From Affinundibacterium seohonense (lineage in GTDB: Bacteria; Pseudomonadota; Gammaproteobacteria; Burkholderiales; Burkholderiaceae_D), in NCBI RefSeq assembly GCF_014284305.1, contig NZ_JACOFW010000004.1, positions 124,001 through 188,000 on the forward strand: 64,000 nt of DNA, written 5' to 3'. The translations under genes and the position numbers were made by a program. How positions within the stretch are numbered: the stretch's first letter is position 1; the number at the start of each line of letters is the position of its first letter. Positions 9,272-18,915 of the stretch are shown here, piece after piece. Below the pieces are notes generated by a model that was given only the letters and a program-made list of their open reading frames with translations, was not told the DNA's origin and searched no databases.

Positions 9272-11905
9272 ATGCCTAACAATTTGCGGACCTCGTTGTC
9301 CGCGGTGCTGCTGTCTCTGCTTGTGGCATGCGGTGGCGGTGGATCAACGCCGAGTACTTCCAAACCAGATACGGGCGTCAAGATCAATAATGCGCCGGTG
9401 GTATCGATTACGGCGACTGGTCTACAGGCACCAGCTGGCGCACCAAGTAATTCAAGCCTCAGCTTGACCATGGGTGGATCCGCGACGCTCGACGGATCGT
9501 CGAGTAAAGATCCGGACGGGGATGCTTTGACTTATGAGTGGTCTCTGACCAATAAACCAGCAAATAGCGCAGCCGTGATTCCATCATCGGCACAGCCGCA
9601 ACTCACGTTCAAACCAGATTTGTATGGTAGCTATACCTTGTTGCTGAAAGTAAGCGATGGTCGGGGTGGCGTCGCGACGCAGCAAGTCGTGATTAATGCG
9701 GATAATCGTGTGCCTGTTTCTAGCCTTTCTACTGTGGCTCAGTTCAATGCTATCCCTACCAATATGCCGACACAACTCGCCACCGTCGGCGCGAATATTA
9801 TTTTGGATGCGACTGGTGCGACAGACCCTGATGGTGACCAAGTATCCGTTGTATTTGAGCTGATAGAAAGACCAGTGACGAGTTCGGCAGGCCTGAGTTT
9901 CGCGGGCAAGACAGCCAGATTGGTTGCTGATGTACAAGGTATTTTTAAGATCCGTGCACGCGGTTCTGATGGCAGGGGCGGTTCATTTGAGTCGGTTTAT
10001 TCCTTCCAAGCGGACAATCGTGTGCCGACTGCCATCGTCATCACTAATGCGACTGCGATCGCCAACGCGGTTGGTGATACTAGTATGACGACCTCGGTGG
10101 GTTATAACGTTTTGCTCGATGGATCGACTAGTAGCGATGCCGATGGCCAAGCGTTGACCAAGGCTTGGGTGATGAGTTCTCGACCAAATGGCAGTACCGC
10201 AGTATTGTCGTCAGCTACAGGTAATGTAGCGGGCTTTACACCGGATGCGCTGGGTACTTATGTGGTGAATTTGACAGTGACTGACACGCAGGGAGCGCAA
10301 GCAACTTACATCAAGCGTATCAATGCTAATAATCGTCGTCCGATCGCTAGTATCGGCTCGAACGCAACACCGACTGCGCAGCTGTCGGCTCCTAATATTT
10401 TATTGCGTCTTGGAACAGAGCTGACTTTGCGTGGAAGTCTCAGTAGTGATGCGGATGGTGACGTAATGACTTACCTATGGAGTATTGAGGCACGACCTTC
10501 CGGAAGTACGGCATCATTGTCATCGCTGTCGATTGCTGACCCCAAATTTGTTGCCGATAAGGAGGGATCTTATGTATTCCGACTACGTGTCACCGATACT
10601 GCTGGCGCTTATTCTGAGCGTACCATCGGTGTCGATATCGGCACGCATGCCCCTGTTGCCTTGATTAATCGGGACCGTATGTCGGTGTTGGCTGGTTCAC
10701 CTGTAATCGCGTCTGCGGATTTGAGTTACGACGAAGACGGTGATGTGCTGAAATTCGCTTGGACGATTGATGCTAAGCCAGTCGGTAGTAATGCTGTGAT
10801 TAGTACCGCGAATACGTCTGCCTTAGCGTTCACGCCGGATATGCCAGGAAATTACTCACTTGCTGTAACCGTCACTGATGGTCGCGCCTCGAGTATTGCC
10901 TATCTTAATTTGTTGGTGCTGGCGAACATGAGCAATTCAGTCTCTCTGAATTTTGTGCCAGATCGCGTCAAATACAGCTTGGGCTTGGATAAATTGATTG
11001 TGACGGCAACCAACCCAGACACCCTGCGTATCGTTGATCCTTTTGTTGGCTCGATCCGTTCTGTGGCATTGTCTTTGCCAGTTAAGAATCTGGGCTTGAG
11101 CCCAGATGGTAAGTTGGCAGGTGTATTGCATGAAGGAATAGTGAGTTTAGTTGATCTGGTGACTGGAACGATCATCCGCTCCTCATCGACGGGTGGTGCG
11201 CATACTGATTTGTTCGTAATGAATAGCGGTGTGGTCTTTTTGATTGGACAGACAGGTGGGCAATGGGTGAATGAATCCGTGGTCGCTATCGATGCGAGAA
11301 CTGGCACAAAGATCGCGCAAGGTTCCGGCTATTTAGGAATGTTTTATGGAACGCAGTACGGCATTTTGGCTGACAAGCTCAATAAAGTATTCCTGATGGA
11401 ACAGGGTTTGTCACCGTCTGATATTGACTACTTTACGTTCAATCCAACGACAAGTCAGGCGATCAAATTTGGCGACTCGCCATATCACGGTGACTACAGT
11501 CTGAATGTACCACTGTATCTTTCAGAGAATCAGAACATTTTGTTCACCTCTACTGGCAACTATTTCCGCACCGATACTTTGCAATATGCCGGTGTGTTGA
11601 ATGGTGTAACGCGTCCGCTGAGCCTCAGTAATTCGTCGCTGTTAGACGAAACTTTGGTTTTGCAAGCTGGACCAAGTACCAGCAATAATTATCCCTACAC
11701 GCCGACTTTGCCATCAGCGTATAAGCGTTTTTCTGGAGCATTATTCATACCGGATACGGAGATGTCTTTACCGCTTATAGGAGGGCAGCAGTCGTATGGT
11801 ATGCACATCTTCCATAGCGCATCTGGAAAGCACGTGGTGCTGGTACAAATCAATACCAAAGAGATCAATGGCGCGGGTGCGCGTTTTGCGGTGATTACCC
11901 GCTGA
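9272..11905 (+). CDS. large surface lipoprotein with tandem PKD/Ig-like domains
   Basis: The product is 877 aa. The start has a good ribosome site (AAGGAG 8 nt upstream) and a lipoprotein signal peptide ending LLVAC-GGGGS, so Cys20 is the lipidated residue. About five PKD/REJ-like repeats of roughly 100 residues follow (about 45-550), each with a SS.DPDGD-type calcium-like loop and a closing Y...V.VTD.. strand. The remaining C-terminal part (about 560-877) has blade-like repeats such as GLSPDGKLAGVLHEG, suggesting a beta-propeller. The protein is probably anchored in the outer membrane and faces outward. The role may be adhesion or polysaccharide binding, but that is not shown. It is followed by a bidirectional terminator. 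Confidence 0.82.
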   Translation: MPNNLRTSLSAVLLSLLVACGGGGSTPSTSKPDTGVKINNAPVVSITATGLQAPAGAPSNSSLSLTMGGSATLDGSSSKDPDGDALTYEWSLTNKPANSAAVIPSSAQPQLTFKPDLYGSYTLLLKVSDGRGGVATQQVVINADNRVPVSSLSTVAQFNAIPTNMPTQLATVGANIILDATGATDPDGDQVSVVFELIERPVTSSAGLSFAGKTARLVADVQGIFKIRARGSDGRGGSFESVYSFQADNRVPTAIVITNATAIANAVGDTSMTTSVGYNVLLDGSTSSDADGQALTKAWVMSSRPNGSTAVLSSATGNVAGFTPDALGTYVVNLTVTDTQGAQATYIKRINANNRRPIASIGSNATPTAQLSAPNILLRLGTELTLRGSLSSDADGDVMTYLWSIEARPSGSTASLSSLSIADPKFVADKEGSYVFRLRVTDTAGAYSERTIGVDIGTHAPVALINRDRMSVLAGSPVIASADLSYDEDGDVLKFAWTIDAKPVGSNAVISTANTSALAFTPDMPGNYSLAVTVTDGRASSIAYLNLLVLANMSNSVSLNFVPDRVKYSLGLDKLIVTATNPDTLRIVDPFVGSIRSVALSLPVKNLGLSPDGKLAGVLHEGIVSLVDLVTGTIIRSSSTGGAHTDLFVMNSGVVFLIGQTGGQWVNESVVAIDARTGTKIAQGSGYLGMFYGTQYGILADKLNKVFLMEQGLSPSDIDYFTFNPTTSQAIKFGDSPYHGDYSLNVPLYLSENQNILFTSTGNYFRTDTLQYAGVLNGVTRPLSLSNSSLLDETLVLQAGPSTSNNYPYTPTLPSAYKRFSGALFIPDTEMSLPLIGGQQSYGMHIFHSASGKHVVLVQINTKEINGAGARFAVITR

Positions 11906-11958
11906 TGAAACAAAGCACTTTGTGGCATTAGTCTATCAATAATGCCACTTTCGACATA

Positions 11959-11994
11959 ATGCCGTTCAGTTCATGCTGAGCGGCATTTTTGTTT
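11959..11994. terminator. rho-independent terminator between convergent genes
   Basis: An 11-bp stem with one mismatch (ATGCCGTTCAG / CTGAGCGGCAT) and a 6-nt loop is followed by TTTTTGTTTG on the + strand. It serves the PKD lipoprotein gene. It overlaps the last codons of the metallophosphoesterase gene on the other strand. Confidence 0.85.
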
Positions 11995-12802
11995 GTTGGC
12001 TGTGTTTGTGATCTTGCGTACGTATTTCGGTCAATTTTGCGATTGCAAAATGGGATTCTTCCGCTGAAAAATCCCATTGCTCTATGTGGCAGCCGCCCAT
12101 CGCGGCGTCGCCCCCCCAGCGTAGAATATTCACCGAATTTGGCACACTGGATCGCACTCGCGATGAAACAGCAGTGCCAGCTTGCACTGCCCACATTGGA
12201 CGTGAGAAGCCGCTTAGTGGCAGCACGTAAGGTAAATGGATATGCCCACCCATGACCAGATCCGCGCCAGCGGCGGACCACGCAGTTAAGGCCTCGGCGT
12301 GACCACGAAGTAAGTGGATAGCATCTGCAGCGCGCGTTACGGCGATAGGTTGGTGGACGACGACGATGCGTAATTGCTCGGCACTTGTGCGTGACAATAC
12401 ATCGGCAACTCGCGCGATTTGGCTGGCGGATACTTCACCGTGTCGGTGACGCCATGCGCGCGTGGTGTTGACGCAGATGACCAACAGGTCGGGAGATGAA
12501 TAGACTGGTTCCAGCTCCGCTCCAAAAGCGGCGATATGGCGGGCGTAGGGATTGCGCAAGCGCGACCATAAATTGAGTAGCGGGATGTCGTGGTTGCCTG
12601 GAATTGCTAAGAAGGGGACTTGCAGGCTATCCATAAAACAGCGTGCTGCTTGGAACTGCGCTGGCTTAGCGCGTTGCGTGATATCGCCGGATAGCACGAC
12701 GAGATTCGGCATCTGCTGTTTCACCAAAGACATGAGCGCCGCCATCACTTGTGGCTGTTCGGTGCCAAAGTGCGTATCGGAGATCTGTATTAAGACGCTC
12801 AT
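11966..12802 (-). CDS. calcineurin-like metallophosphoesterase, CpdA-like
   Basis: The product is 278 aa. The metal-binding motifs are in order: DTH (Asp9, His11), GD (Asp40), GNHD (69-72), a later His in VVVHQP and GHIHLP near the end. This is the pattern of class III cyclic-nucleotide phosphodiesterase/metallophosphoesterases, similar in size to CpdA (275 aa). The gene overlaps the preceding lipid kinase gene by 4 nt, so they are co-transcribed. The last residues run into the terminator hairpin. The true substrate (cAMP or another phosphoester) cannot be read from the sequence. Confidence 0.83.
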   Translation of the reverse strand: MSVLIQISDTHFGTEQPQVMAALMSLVKQQMPNLVVLSGDITQRAKPAQFQAARCFMDSLQVPFLAIPGNHDIPLLNLWSRLRNPYARHIAAFGAELEPVYSSPDLLVICVNTTRAWRHRHGEVSASQIARVADVLSRTSAEQLRIVVVHQPIAVTRAADAIHLLRGHAEALTAWSAAGADLVMGGHIHLPYVLPLSGFSRPMWAVQAGTAVSSRVRSSVPNSVNILRWGGDAAMGGCHIEQWDFSAEESHFAIAKLTEIRTQDHKHSQQTKMPLSMN

Positions 12803-13800
12803 GCGCCAAGGCTTTCTTGCGGTAATTTGTCGTTCACAGCAATTGTCCTTGGCGCTGGTTTTATCAGAAACAAGGGTTTCGATAGCACTTGAAAATGTAG
12901 TGGTGCGCGCAGGCGTGTGACTTCGCCATCGAACGCGACTTTGACGCCGCGACGACCTGGTGTGAGTGTGGGACGGACGACTAAGTGGTTGAAGCTAAAG
13001 TGTTCGATATCCTCAGCAGTACCAAGATTACCCATTGCACCATGCCACATGAGTCGTAACATCGCCAAGGTGCCGATGGGTCGTAACATGACCGCGGTTA
13101 GATGACCTGGTGTATCGGGTAGTGTAATGCTTGGAGGTACGCCCAATTGTTCTAGCTGCAGGCGATTATTGCCTACAAAGAGCGTCAGGGCTTTGACATT
13201 GCGGACTGCGCCTTCTTGTTCGATGCGCATGCGTAGTCGTCTTTGTGCGCGTAATAGCGTTGCACTTGCAGCCCAGAATGCGACCCAGCGGCTACGTCCA
13301 AAACGCGCTTTGTACGCTTCGCGATCTTCGAGTAAATCGGGGTAAAGTCCAAGGCTAGCATTAACCAAAAACACGTGTTCATTTATAGCGGCGACTTGTA
13401 CAGGCCAAGGCGACCATTCCAGAAGTTGTCGAGCAGTGATGGCGGGATCGTCAGGAATTCCATGCGTGCGGGCAAAGTAGTTGAAGGTGCCTTGTGGTAT
13501 GACTCCCATGGGGCAGCCTAGTGCGTGCGCAGCTTGTGCCACGGTGTTGATGGTGCCATCGCCGCCAACTGCAACGACAGCGCTGTGCTTGGCGATTGCT
13601 AAGTCTGCGGCTTGTCGCGCTACTTGTGCCAAGTTGGCGGGGTCACTAAAAATTAAATTGCCTTGACGTTGTGTTGCCTGAAGCGCGGCTTCGATGAGTT
13701 GACGTTTGTTCTCTGCGGCATTACTACCTGCCGCCGCATTGATCACGAACTGAAGTGGCGCTTCAGGATCGATGTGCGGAGCAGACCAGTTCGCGTTCAT
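12799..13800 (-). CDS. diacylglycerol/sphingosine kinase-family lipid kinase
   Basis: The product is 333 aa. The catalytic N-domain carries the nucleotide-binding GGDGT motif at 79-83 followed by IN, preceded by an opening strand with the N.(A)AG motif (VINAAAGSNAA). IPQGTFNYFAR (about 103-113) matches the second conserved block of the DagK/YegS family (usually PLGTANDFAR). These enzymes phosphorylate lipids at the inner face of the membrane. The start ATG abuts the stop of the DUF3616 gene. The 3' end overlaps the phosphoesterase by 4 nt, so the three genes form one unit. Confidence 0.85.
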   Translation of the reverse strand: MNANWSAPHIDPEAPLQFVINAAAGSNAAENKRQLIEAALQATQRQGNLIFSDPANLAQVARQAADLAIAKHSAVVAVGGDGTINTVAQAAHALGCPMGVIPQGTFNYFARTHGIPDDPAITARQLLEWSPWPVQVAAINEHVFLVNASLGLYPDLLEDREAYKARFGRSRWVAFWAASATLLRAQRRLRMRIEQEGAVRNVKALTLFVGNNRLQLEQLGVPPSITLPDTPGHLTAVMLRPIGTLAMLRLMWHGAMGNLGTAEDIEHFSFNHLVVRPTLTPGRRGVKVAFDGEVTRLRAPLHFQVLSKPLFLIKPAPRTIAVNDKLPQESLGA

Positions 13801-14889
13801 TTAGCGATGCCGCAATAAGTCGCCAAACACAGTGTGTTCACCCTCTTTACGATCAGCACCTGGCGCATCGTAAAGTACCAACCAGCTTGCTTTGCCATCT
13901 GACAGCTCGGCTGGCAAATTGCAGATAGCTTCGGCACGATTGGTGCCGCGTCCATGTGGTAGTGAAATAGATTCCGTCAGACTAGATTCAAAACGCGCTG
14001 GCTCGCGATTGGTCGCTAAAAATGGGCGCGCTGCTGGCCATTTAAAAATGCGGATATCACCATTGAGTACCATGGTCGGGCCAGCCAAAATGTATAAATC
14101 GTCACCGCAGAAATGCAGGTCACGCACACCCAAGCCGTCAAGTTGTAGAAAGTGCTTGCGCATCATGGCGCCAGTTTCATCTAATGGCACTAAGCGGAGT
14201 TGATCACCGCGTTCTTCGACGGCTATTTCGATTAAGGCTGACCAACCGCGCAACACGGGGCCACGCAAGCCGAGCAGTAAGCGATTACCGTCAATCGCCA
14301 AACCTTCAATGTCAAAGCCATTGTCTTTGCCGGGGATCGCCATGTAAGGGCCAAAGTGCGGATCGTCGGCTAACAAGCGGGTCAATTGATTGTGCTCGGC
14401 GTCGCCTTTGAGACGTTTGGCGCGGCGACCATCTTTCGCCTCCTTTACCAAACATGGTTCACCTTTGGCATCTGGCTCGATAGGAAAGCAAGCCAGTAAG
14501 CGACGATTACCATCCAAGGAAAGCTTTGCTAATCGCTTAGCGTTGTCTGCATGACTGCGTTCTGGTTTTGCATTTTTTCGTTTCAGTCCATGCGAACCCA
14601 CCACCCAAAGATAGCCATCAGCAACAGCCATACCTTCAAGATCCGCCTCTTCGTCAGCCGCGCCAGGGAGGTCCAATAAATCCGCTAATGGAAAATCACG
14701 TACCTCACCAAAACGCAGCGACTCATCACCGACAGCATCAAGCTTGCGCAAACGATCCAAGCCGCAGGCTTCATCGCCTGCCACCCACAGCCAATCGCCC
14801 GTAAAAGCGGCGCCCGATAAGTTGGATTGCACTAAGGAGCCTGTTGTGAACTCCAGTCTGACAGCATTTGCGGATCGGTTATTTGGCAT
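13801..14889 (-). CDS. DUF3616-domain protein
   Basis: The product is 362 aa. GAAFTGDWLWVAGDEACG near the N-terminus and repeated blade-like segments (LEGMAVADGYLWVVGSHG, FDIEGLAIDGNRLLLGLRG, GVRDLHFCGDDLYILAG) are typical of DUF3616, a likely beta-propeller of unknown function. There is no signal peptide, so it is predicted to be cytoplasmic. It is the first gene of the DUF3616 / lipid kinase / phosphoesterase unit, with start and stop codons abutting the kinase gene. An AGGAAAG ribosome site precedes the ATG. Confidence 0.78.
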   Translation of the reverse strand: MPNNRSANAVRLEFTTGSLVQSNLSGAAFTGDWLWVAGDEACGLDRLRKLDAVGDESLRFGEVRDFPLADLLDLPGAADEEADLEGMAVADGYLWVVGSHGLKRKNAKPERSHADNAKRLAKLSLDGNRRLLACFPIEPDAKGEPCLVKEAKDGRRAKRLKGDAEHNQLTRLLADDPHFGPYMAIPGKDNGFDIEGLAIDGNRLLLGLRGPVLRGWSALIEIAVEERGDQLRLVPLDETGAMMRKHFLQLDGLGVRDLHFCGDDLYILAGPTMVLNGDIRIFKWPAARPFLATNREPARFESSLTESISLPHGRGTNRAEAICNLPAELSDGKASWLVLYDAPGADRKEGEHTVFGDLLRHR

Positions 14890-14925
14890 GATGGTGTTCT
14901 TTCCTAAGTCGAGATGGGCGTACGC

Positions 14926-15444
14926 TTATGTTTTGTCGTGGGTGAGTCGCTCTGCAAACGAGATACCAATTGCCGACAAGACAAACAAGAAGTGGATGAC
15001 GGCAATCAAGGTCACCATTTGAATATTCTCTAAACTGAGATCGCTACTCAAATAAGTCTTCAACGCGTGCACGCCAGAGATAGAGATGATGGCAAACGCG
15101 AGTTTCAATTTCAGGTTATAGGTATTGACGTGATCAAGCCAGTCAGGCTTTTTCATGTCGGTGTTATCAAAGTGTCCGGTTGTTACGAACAGTGATACAC
15201 CCGCCAAAGCAACGACCCACACTAGCTGTGCCACCATGGTCATGTCGACCAATTCGAGTACCTTAATGATCAGGCCAATTTTTTCCAGATTGCCAAATAA
15301 TAAGGTGTTCATGAGCTTGTAGGTTTCAAACAAAAATTTGCCCAATATCCCAACAATGATGCCAACCAGCCCCATATAAAACAATAACATCATGATCCGC
15401 ATGCCATATAGCATTGAACCTACGCTTGCCAGTAGTTTTTCCAT
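14926..15444 (-). CDS. UPF0114 (YqhA) family inner-membrane protein
   Basis: The product is 172 aa from the ATG at 15444, chosen because AAGGAA lies 7 nt upstream; a longer frame upstream has no ribosome site. MEKLLASVGSMLYGMRIMM and FVTTGHFDN match the YqhA family (E. coli protein 164 aa). Three to four hydrophobic helices are visible. The function is unknown. It lies 36 bp upstream of the DUF3616 gene on the same strand and may share its transcript. Confidence 0.85.
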   Translation of the reverse strand: MEKLLASVGSMLYGMRIMMLLFYMGLVGIIVGILGKFLFETYKLMNTLLFGNLEKIGLIIKVLELVDMTMVAQLVWVVALAGVSLFVTTGHFDNTDMKKPDWLDHVNTYNLKLKLAFAIISISGVHALKTYLSSDLSLENIQMVTLIAVIHFLFVLSAIGISFAERLTHDKT

Positions 15445-15947
15445 TTTTTTCCTTATACAACCTAAACCCAAAGGGCGATTAAAAAAGATACCCAGCATCA
15501 TAAACGCAATCCCAATTTTGGCAATCATTCAATATGATTTTTTCTGCGGCAATGTCAATTCCACTTGTGGTGTCGGTCTTGATCGAGGCCGATTGAGCGG
15601 CATTGTCTGTTTGCCTTTCTTGGATGTCAATAGCGTTCGACTGATGAGAGAAGCAGCTAGTCAGGGTTTGCAAGCGTGGATAATAGTGACACCGGGTCTT
15701 TCGCCTAAGCGACCAAATAGAAGTCATAATTGATCGAAAAAAAGCATGCGCCAGTGGCAGTGGTGAGAGGATTCATTTTCCGATGGCACAGAACTCGATA
15801 CCAAGCATGCTTGATCTAGATACTTGTTCAACGCATTTTTAGTCGTGAGACTGATGCTGCGTACTTAAGCGTATATGTAAAATTATTCTTGAGTGCCAAA
15901 GATTCGCAGTATCATCGCAATATCATTTTTAGAATACCGACAAGCCC
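15445..15947. other. intergenic region between divergent yqhA-like gene and pssA
   Basis: These 503 bp contain no frame with a ribosome site or protein-like composition, and no strong hairpin. They must contain the divergent promoters of the two flanking genes. None could be defined with confidence. Confidence 0.5.
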
Positions 15948-17309
15948 ATGCGTCTATTTAAGCCTCGCCCGCAGTTAGCTGATTTACCTTGTGTTGCGAT
16001 GGAGGTCGACGCGATCAAAATCTTACCAAGCGCAAAGCAGTTTCGACTCGAACTTCTACAGCAGTTTGCGCAGGCAAAAACGCGTATTTATTTATGTAGT
16101 TTGTATTTGCAACATGATGAGGCGGGGCAGGATATTCTCGATGCCTTATATGCGGCTAAACGCGCTAAACCTTCACTTGATATCAAAATTTTTGTGGATT
16201 GGCATCGTGGTCAGCGTGGCCTCATCGGGGAACAAAAGACGCCAGGCAAAATGGCCGGCAATGCCGCCTGGTATCAGATTCAAAGTGCGCAACAGAATTT
16301 CGTCATTCCGATTTATGGCGTACCGATTCAGACCCGTGAATTATTTGGTGTCTTGCATCTCAAAGGCCATGTGATTGACGACACGGTGATTTATAGTGGC
16401 GCGAGCATCAATAATGTCTATCTGCATCAACAAGAAAAATATCGGCATGACCGCTACTGGCTGATCAAGCATGCGGGTTTGGCAAACTCAATGCTGAATT
16501 GGATGCGACAATACTTTTTGGGTTCATCGGCGGTATGTCGCTTGGATTTACCAGAAGTACCAACGACCAAAGCGATTCGGCCAGATATTCGCGCCTTTCG
16601 TGAATACTTGAAAACCGCATCTTATGTCCTCCCTCAGTCCACGAGCGTAAATGAGGCGCAAAGTCTAAGTGTGACCAATTTGGTTGGCCTGGGAAAAAAC
16701 AATGCACTTAATCGCAGTCTGTGTCAGTTATTGGCGTCCGCTGAAAAGCAAATTACGATTTGCACACCCTATTTTAATTTTCCGTTAGCGATCACGCGTG
16801 AAGTGAATCGTGCTTTGAAACGCGGTGTGAAGGTGAAAATTATCATTGGTGACAAAACCGCCAATGATTTTTATATCGCGCCAGAACTGCCATTTAAGGC
16901 AATAGGGTGTTTGCCGTACTTGTATGAAATGAATCTACGGCGCTTTGCCAAAATGCACCAGCCCGATATTGCTAATGGCAGTTTACAAATTCATCTATGG
17001 AAAGACGGTGACAATACCTACCATTTGAAAGGTTTGTGGATCGATGATCTTTACACGCTGGTGACGGGTAATAATTTAAATCCACGTGCTTTTGGTTTGG
17101 ATCTGGAAAATGCCTTATTGTTCGTCGACCCTAGGGGTGAGCTACTGCCGCAACGTCAACAAGAGCTCAATGCGATTTTGCAGCACACCACGGTGATCAC
17201 GCATTATCGCGCTCTGGAGAAACTTCAAGACTACCCACCCAAAGTAAAGCAACTATTGCAACGCTTAAGCAGGGTACGTCTGGATCGTCTTGCTTATCGC
17301 GTATTGTGA
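15948..17309 (+). CDS. pssA: CDP-diacylglycerol--serine O-phosphatidyltransferase, PLD-superfamily type
   Basis: The product is 453 aa, against 451 in E. coli PssA, and similarity runs the full length: LVDWHRAQRG-like FVDWHRGQRGLIG, GVLHLKGHVIDD and GDKTANDFYI. The two HKD motifs start at His137 (HLKGHVIDD) and His359 (HLKGLWIDD, then TGNNLNPRA). The enzyme makes phosphatidylserine from CDP-diacylglycerol and serine, the first committed step to phosphatidylethanolamine, at the membrane surface. This is the gammaproteobacterial-style PLD enzyme rather than the membrane CDP-alcohol transferase type common in other bacteria. Confidence 0.93.
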   Translation: MRLFKPRPQLADLPCVAMEVDAIKILPSAKQFRLELLQQFAQAKTRIYLCSLYLQHDEAGQDILDALYAAKRAKPSLDIKIFVDWHRGQRGLIGEQKTPGKMAGNAAWYQIQSAQQNFVIPIYGVPIQTRELFGVLHLKGHVIDDTVIYSGASINNVYLHQQEKYRHDRYWLIKHAGLANSMLNWMRQYFLGSSAVCRLDLPEVPTTKAIRPDIRAFREYLKTASYVLPQSTSVNEAQSLSVTNLVGLGKNNALNRSLCQLLASAEKQITICTPYFNFPLAITREVNRALKRGVKVKIIIGDKTANDFYIAPELPFKAIGCLPYLYEMNLRRFAKMHQPDIANGSLQIHLWKDGDNTYHLKGLWIDDLYTLVTGNNLNPRAFGLDLENALLFVDPRGELLPQRQQELNAILQHTTVITHYRALEKLQDYPPKVKQLLQRLSRVRLDRLAYRVL

Positions 17310-17499
17310 TGATATCGATTTGTATAGGATAAGCGATTAGTCGGCGTGACAAGTGAATCACCAATGTTGTATCTCAGCCAAACTTCCTGTTAAGTGGTGA
17401 TTAAATCCTGGGTGCTCGGTACGAATCGGGCAAAATAGGATGTCGTTCTTTCCTAGCTTCTTGAGCCTGCATCCATTACCGTATAACAGGAGACTGCAA

Positions 17500-18855
17500 T
17501 TGAAATCGAATTTTACTAAGTTACATTCCGCATTACGCCCTATCTGCATCGCGTTGGCGATAGCAGGCGTGAGTAGTTCCTCGGCCTTTGCTGCTGACAG
17601 TGAATTGAAACTCGCGATTGCGAAAAACTACAACGCGCAATTAAAGCCATTATTTGAACATTTTCATCAAAACCCTGAATTATCATTCATGGAAACCAAG
17701 ACCGCAGCACGTCTGGCAAAAGAGCTACGGGCGGCAGGTTTCGAAGTCACCGAAGGCGTGGGCAAAACCGGCGTGGTCGCCATGTTGAAAAATGGCCCCG
17801 GTCCGTTGGTGATGTTGCGTGCCGATATGGACGGCCTGCCTTTAGAAGAAAAGTCGGGTTTGCCTTACGCCTCTAAAGTTCAACAAAAAGATCCCGATGG
17901 TAAAGACCAATTCGTCATGCACGCTTGCGGACATGATGTCCACATCACCAGCTTGGTTGGTACGGCGGTACAAATGGCCGCGCTTAAAAATCAATGGTCG
18001 GGCACCTTGATGTTGGTCGGACAACCGGCTGAAGAGCGTGTTGGTGGCGCTGCCGCGATGATGAAAGACCAAATTTGGAAACGCTTTGGTCAGCCGAAAT
18101 ATGCTTTAGCTTTTCACGTAGACTCTGGTTCTGAAGCTGGCAAAATTGTAGCTGAAGAAGGTTCACCTTATTCCGGCGTTGATACCGTAGAAATTACCGT
18201 ACATGGCATTGGTACGCATGGTGCTTATCCGCATTTGGGTAAAGATCCGGTGGTGATCGGCGCGCAAATTGTGCTCGCCTTGCAAACTATCGTCACCCGC
18301 GAAGTCGCGCCGCGCGAACCAGCCGTGATTACCGTAGGCTCCTTCCACTCTGGCACCAAATCTAACATCATCTCAGATCAGGCCAAGTTGCAGTTGAGTG
18401 TGCGCAGCGAGAGCAAGGAAACGCGAGAATTATTATTGGCAGCGATCAAACGGGTTGCCATGAATACGGCGCGTGCAGCAGGCTTACCGGAGAATTTATT
18501 GCCAGAAGTGGTGGAACGCGATACGCCAACGCCACCAACTTTAAATGATATTCCGCTCACTCAGCATTTGAAAAAAGTGTGGACAGCCAAATTAGGAAAA
18601 GACGCGTTTGCTACACCAAAGATGCGTGATGGAATGGGCGCAGAAGACTTCCCGTTCTTCACTAGCGATCCTTATATTCCTAGCGTGTATTTCTCGATTG
18701 GTGGCACTCCGAAAGCAGATTTTGACAATGAAAAAAAGGGTGGTCCAGCAGTGCCTGGACATCATAGCCCGATATTCAAAATTACGCCTGAGCCAGCAAT
18801 TCGTGCTGGTGTTGAAGCGAGTGTGATTGCTTTGTTGGACTTGTTGAAGAAATAA
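17500..18855 (+). CDS. exported M20-family amidohydrolase (hippurate/aminoacyl hydrolase-like)
   Basis: I start the gene at TTG 17500 because AGGAG lies 7 nt upstream and the first 31 residues then form a signal peptide (hydrophobic core, cut after SSSAFA). An ATG at 17440 would put 20 unlikely residues in front. The mature protein is a metallopeptidase-type amidohydrolase: RADMDGLP, HACGHDVH (metal ligands), PAEE with the catalytic Glu, and a dimerisation domain with HGIGTHGAYPHLG. The family hydrolyses N-acyl or N-benzoyl amino acids. A location in the periplasm follows from the signal peptide. A strong terminator lies 14 nt after the stop. Confidence 0.87.
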   Translation: MKSNFTKLHSALRPICIALAIAGVSSSSAFAADSELKLAIAKNYNAQLKPLFEHFHQNPELSFMETKTAARLAKELRAAGFEVTEGVGKTGVVAMLKNGPGPLVMLRADMDGLPLEEKSGLPYASKVQQKDPDGKDQFVMHACGHDVHITSLVGTAVQMAALKNQWSGTLMLVGQPAEERVGGAAAMMKDQIWKRFGQPKYALAFHVDSGSEAGKIVAEEGSPYSGVDTVEITVHGIGTHGAYPHLGKDPVVIGAQIVLALQTIVTREVAPREPAVITVGSFHSGTKSNIISDQAKLQLSVRSESKETRELLLAAIKRVAMNTARAAGLPENLLPEVVERDTPTPPTLNDIPLTQHLKKVWTAKLGKDAFATPKMRDGMGAEDFPFFTSDPYIPSVYFSIGGTPKADFDNEKKGGPAVPGHHSPIFKITPEPAIRAGVEASVIALLDLLKK

Positions 18856-18868
18856 ATTGATTGATAAG

Positions 18869-18902
18869 AAAAAACCGCCCAAAAGATCAGGGCGGTTTTT
18901 TA
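18869..18902. terminator. bidirectional rho-independent terminator
   Basis: The stem AAAAAACCGCCC / GGGCGGTTTTTT (loop AAAAGATCA) has A and T runs on both sides. It serves the amidohydrolase gene and the convergent dienelactone hydrolase gene. Confidence 0.93.
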
Positions 18903-18915
18903 TTGTGCTGACAGC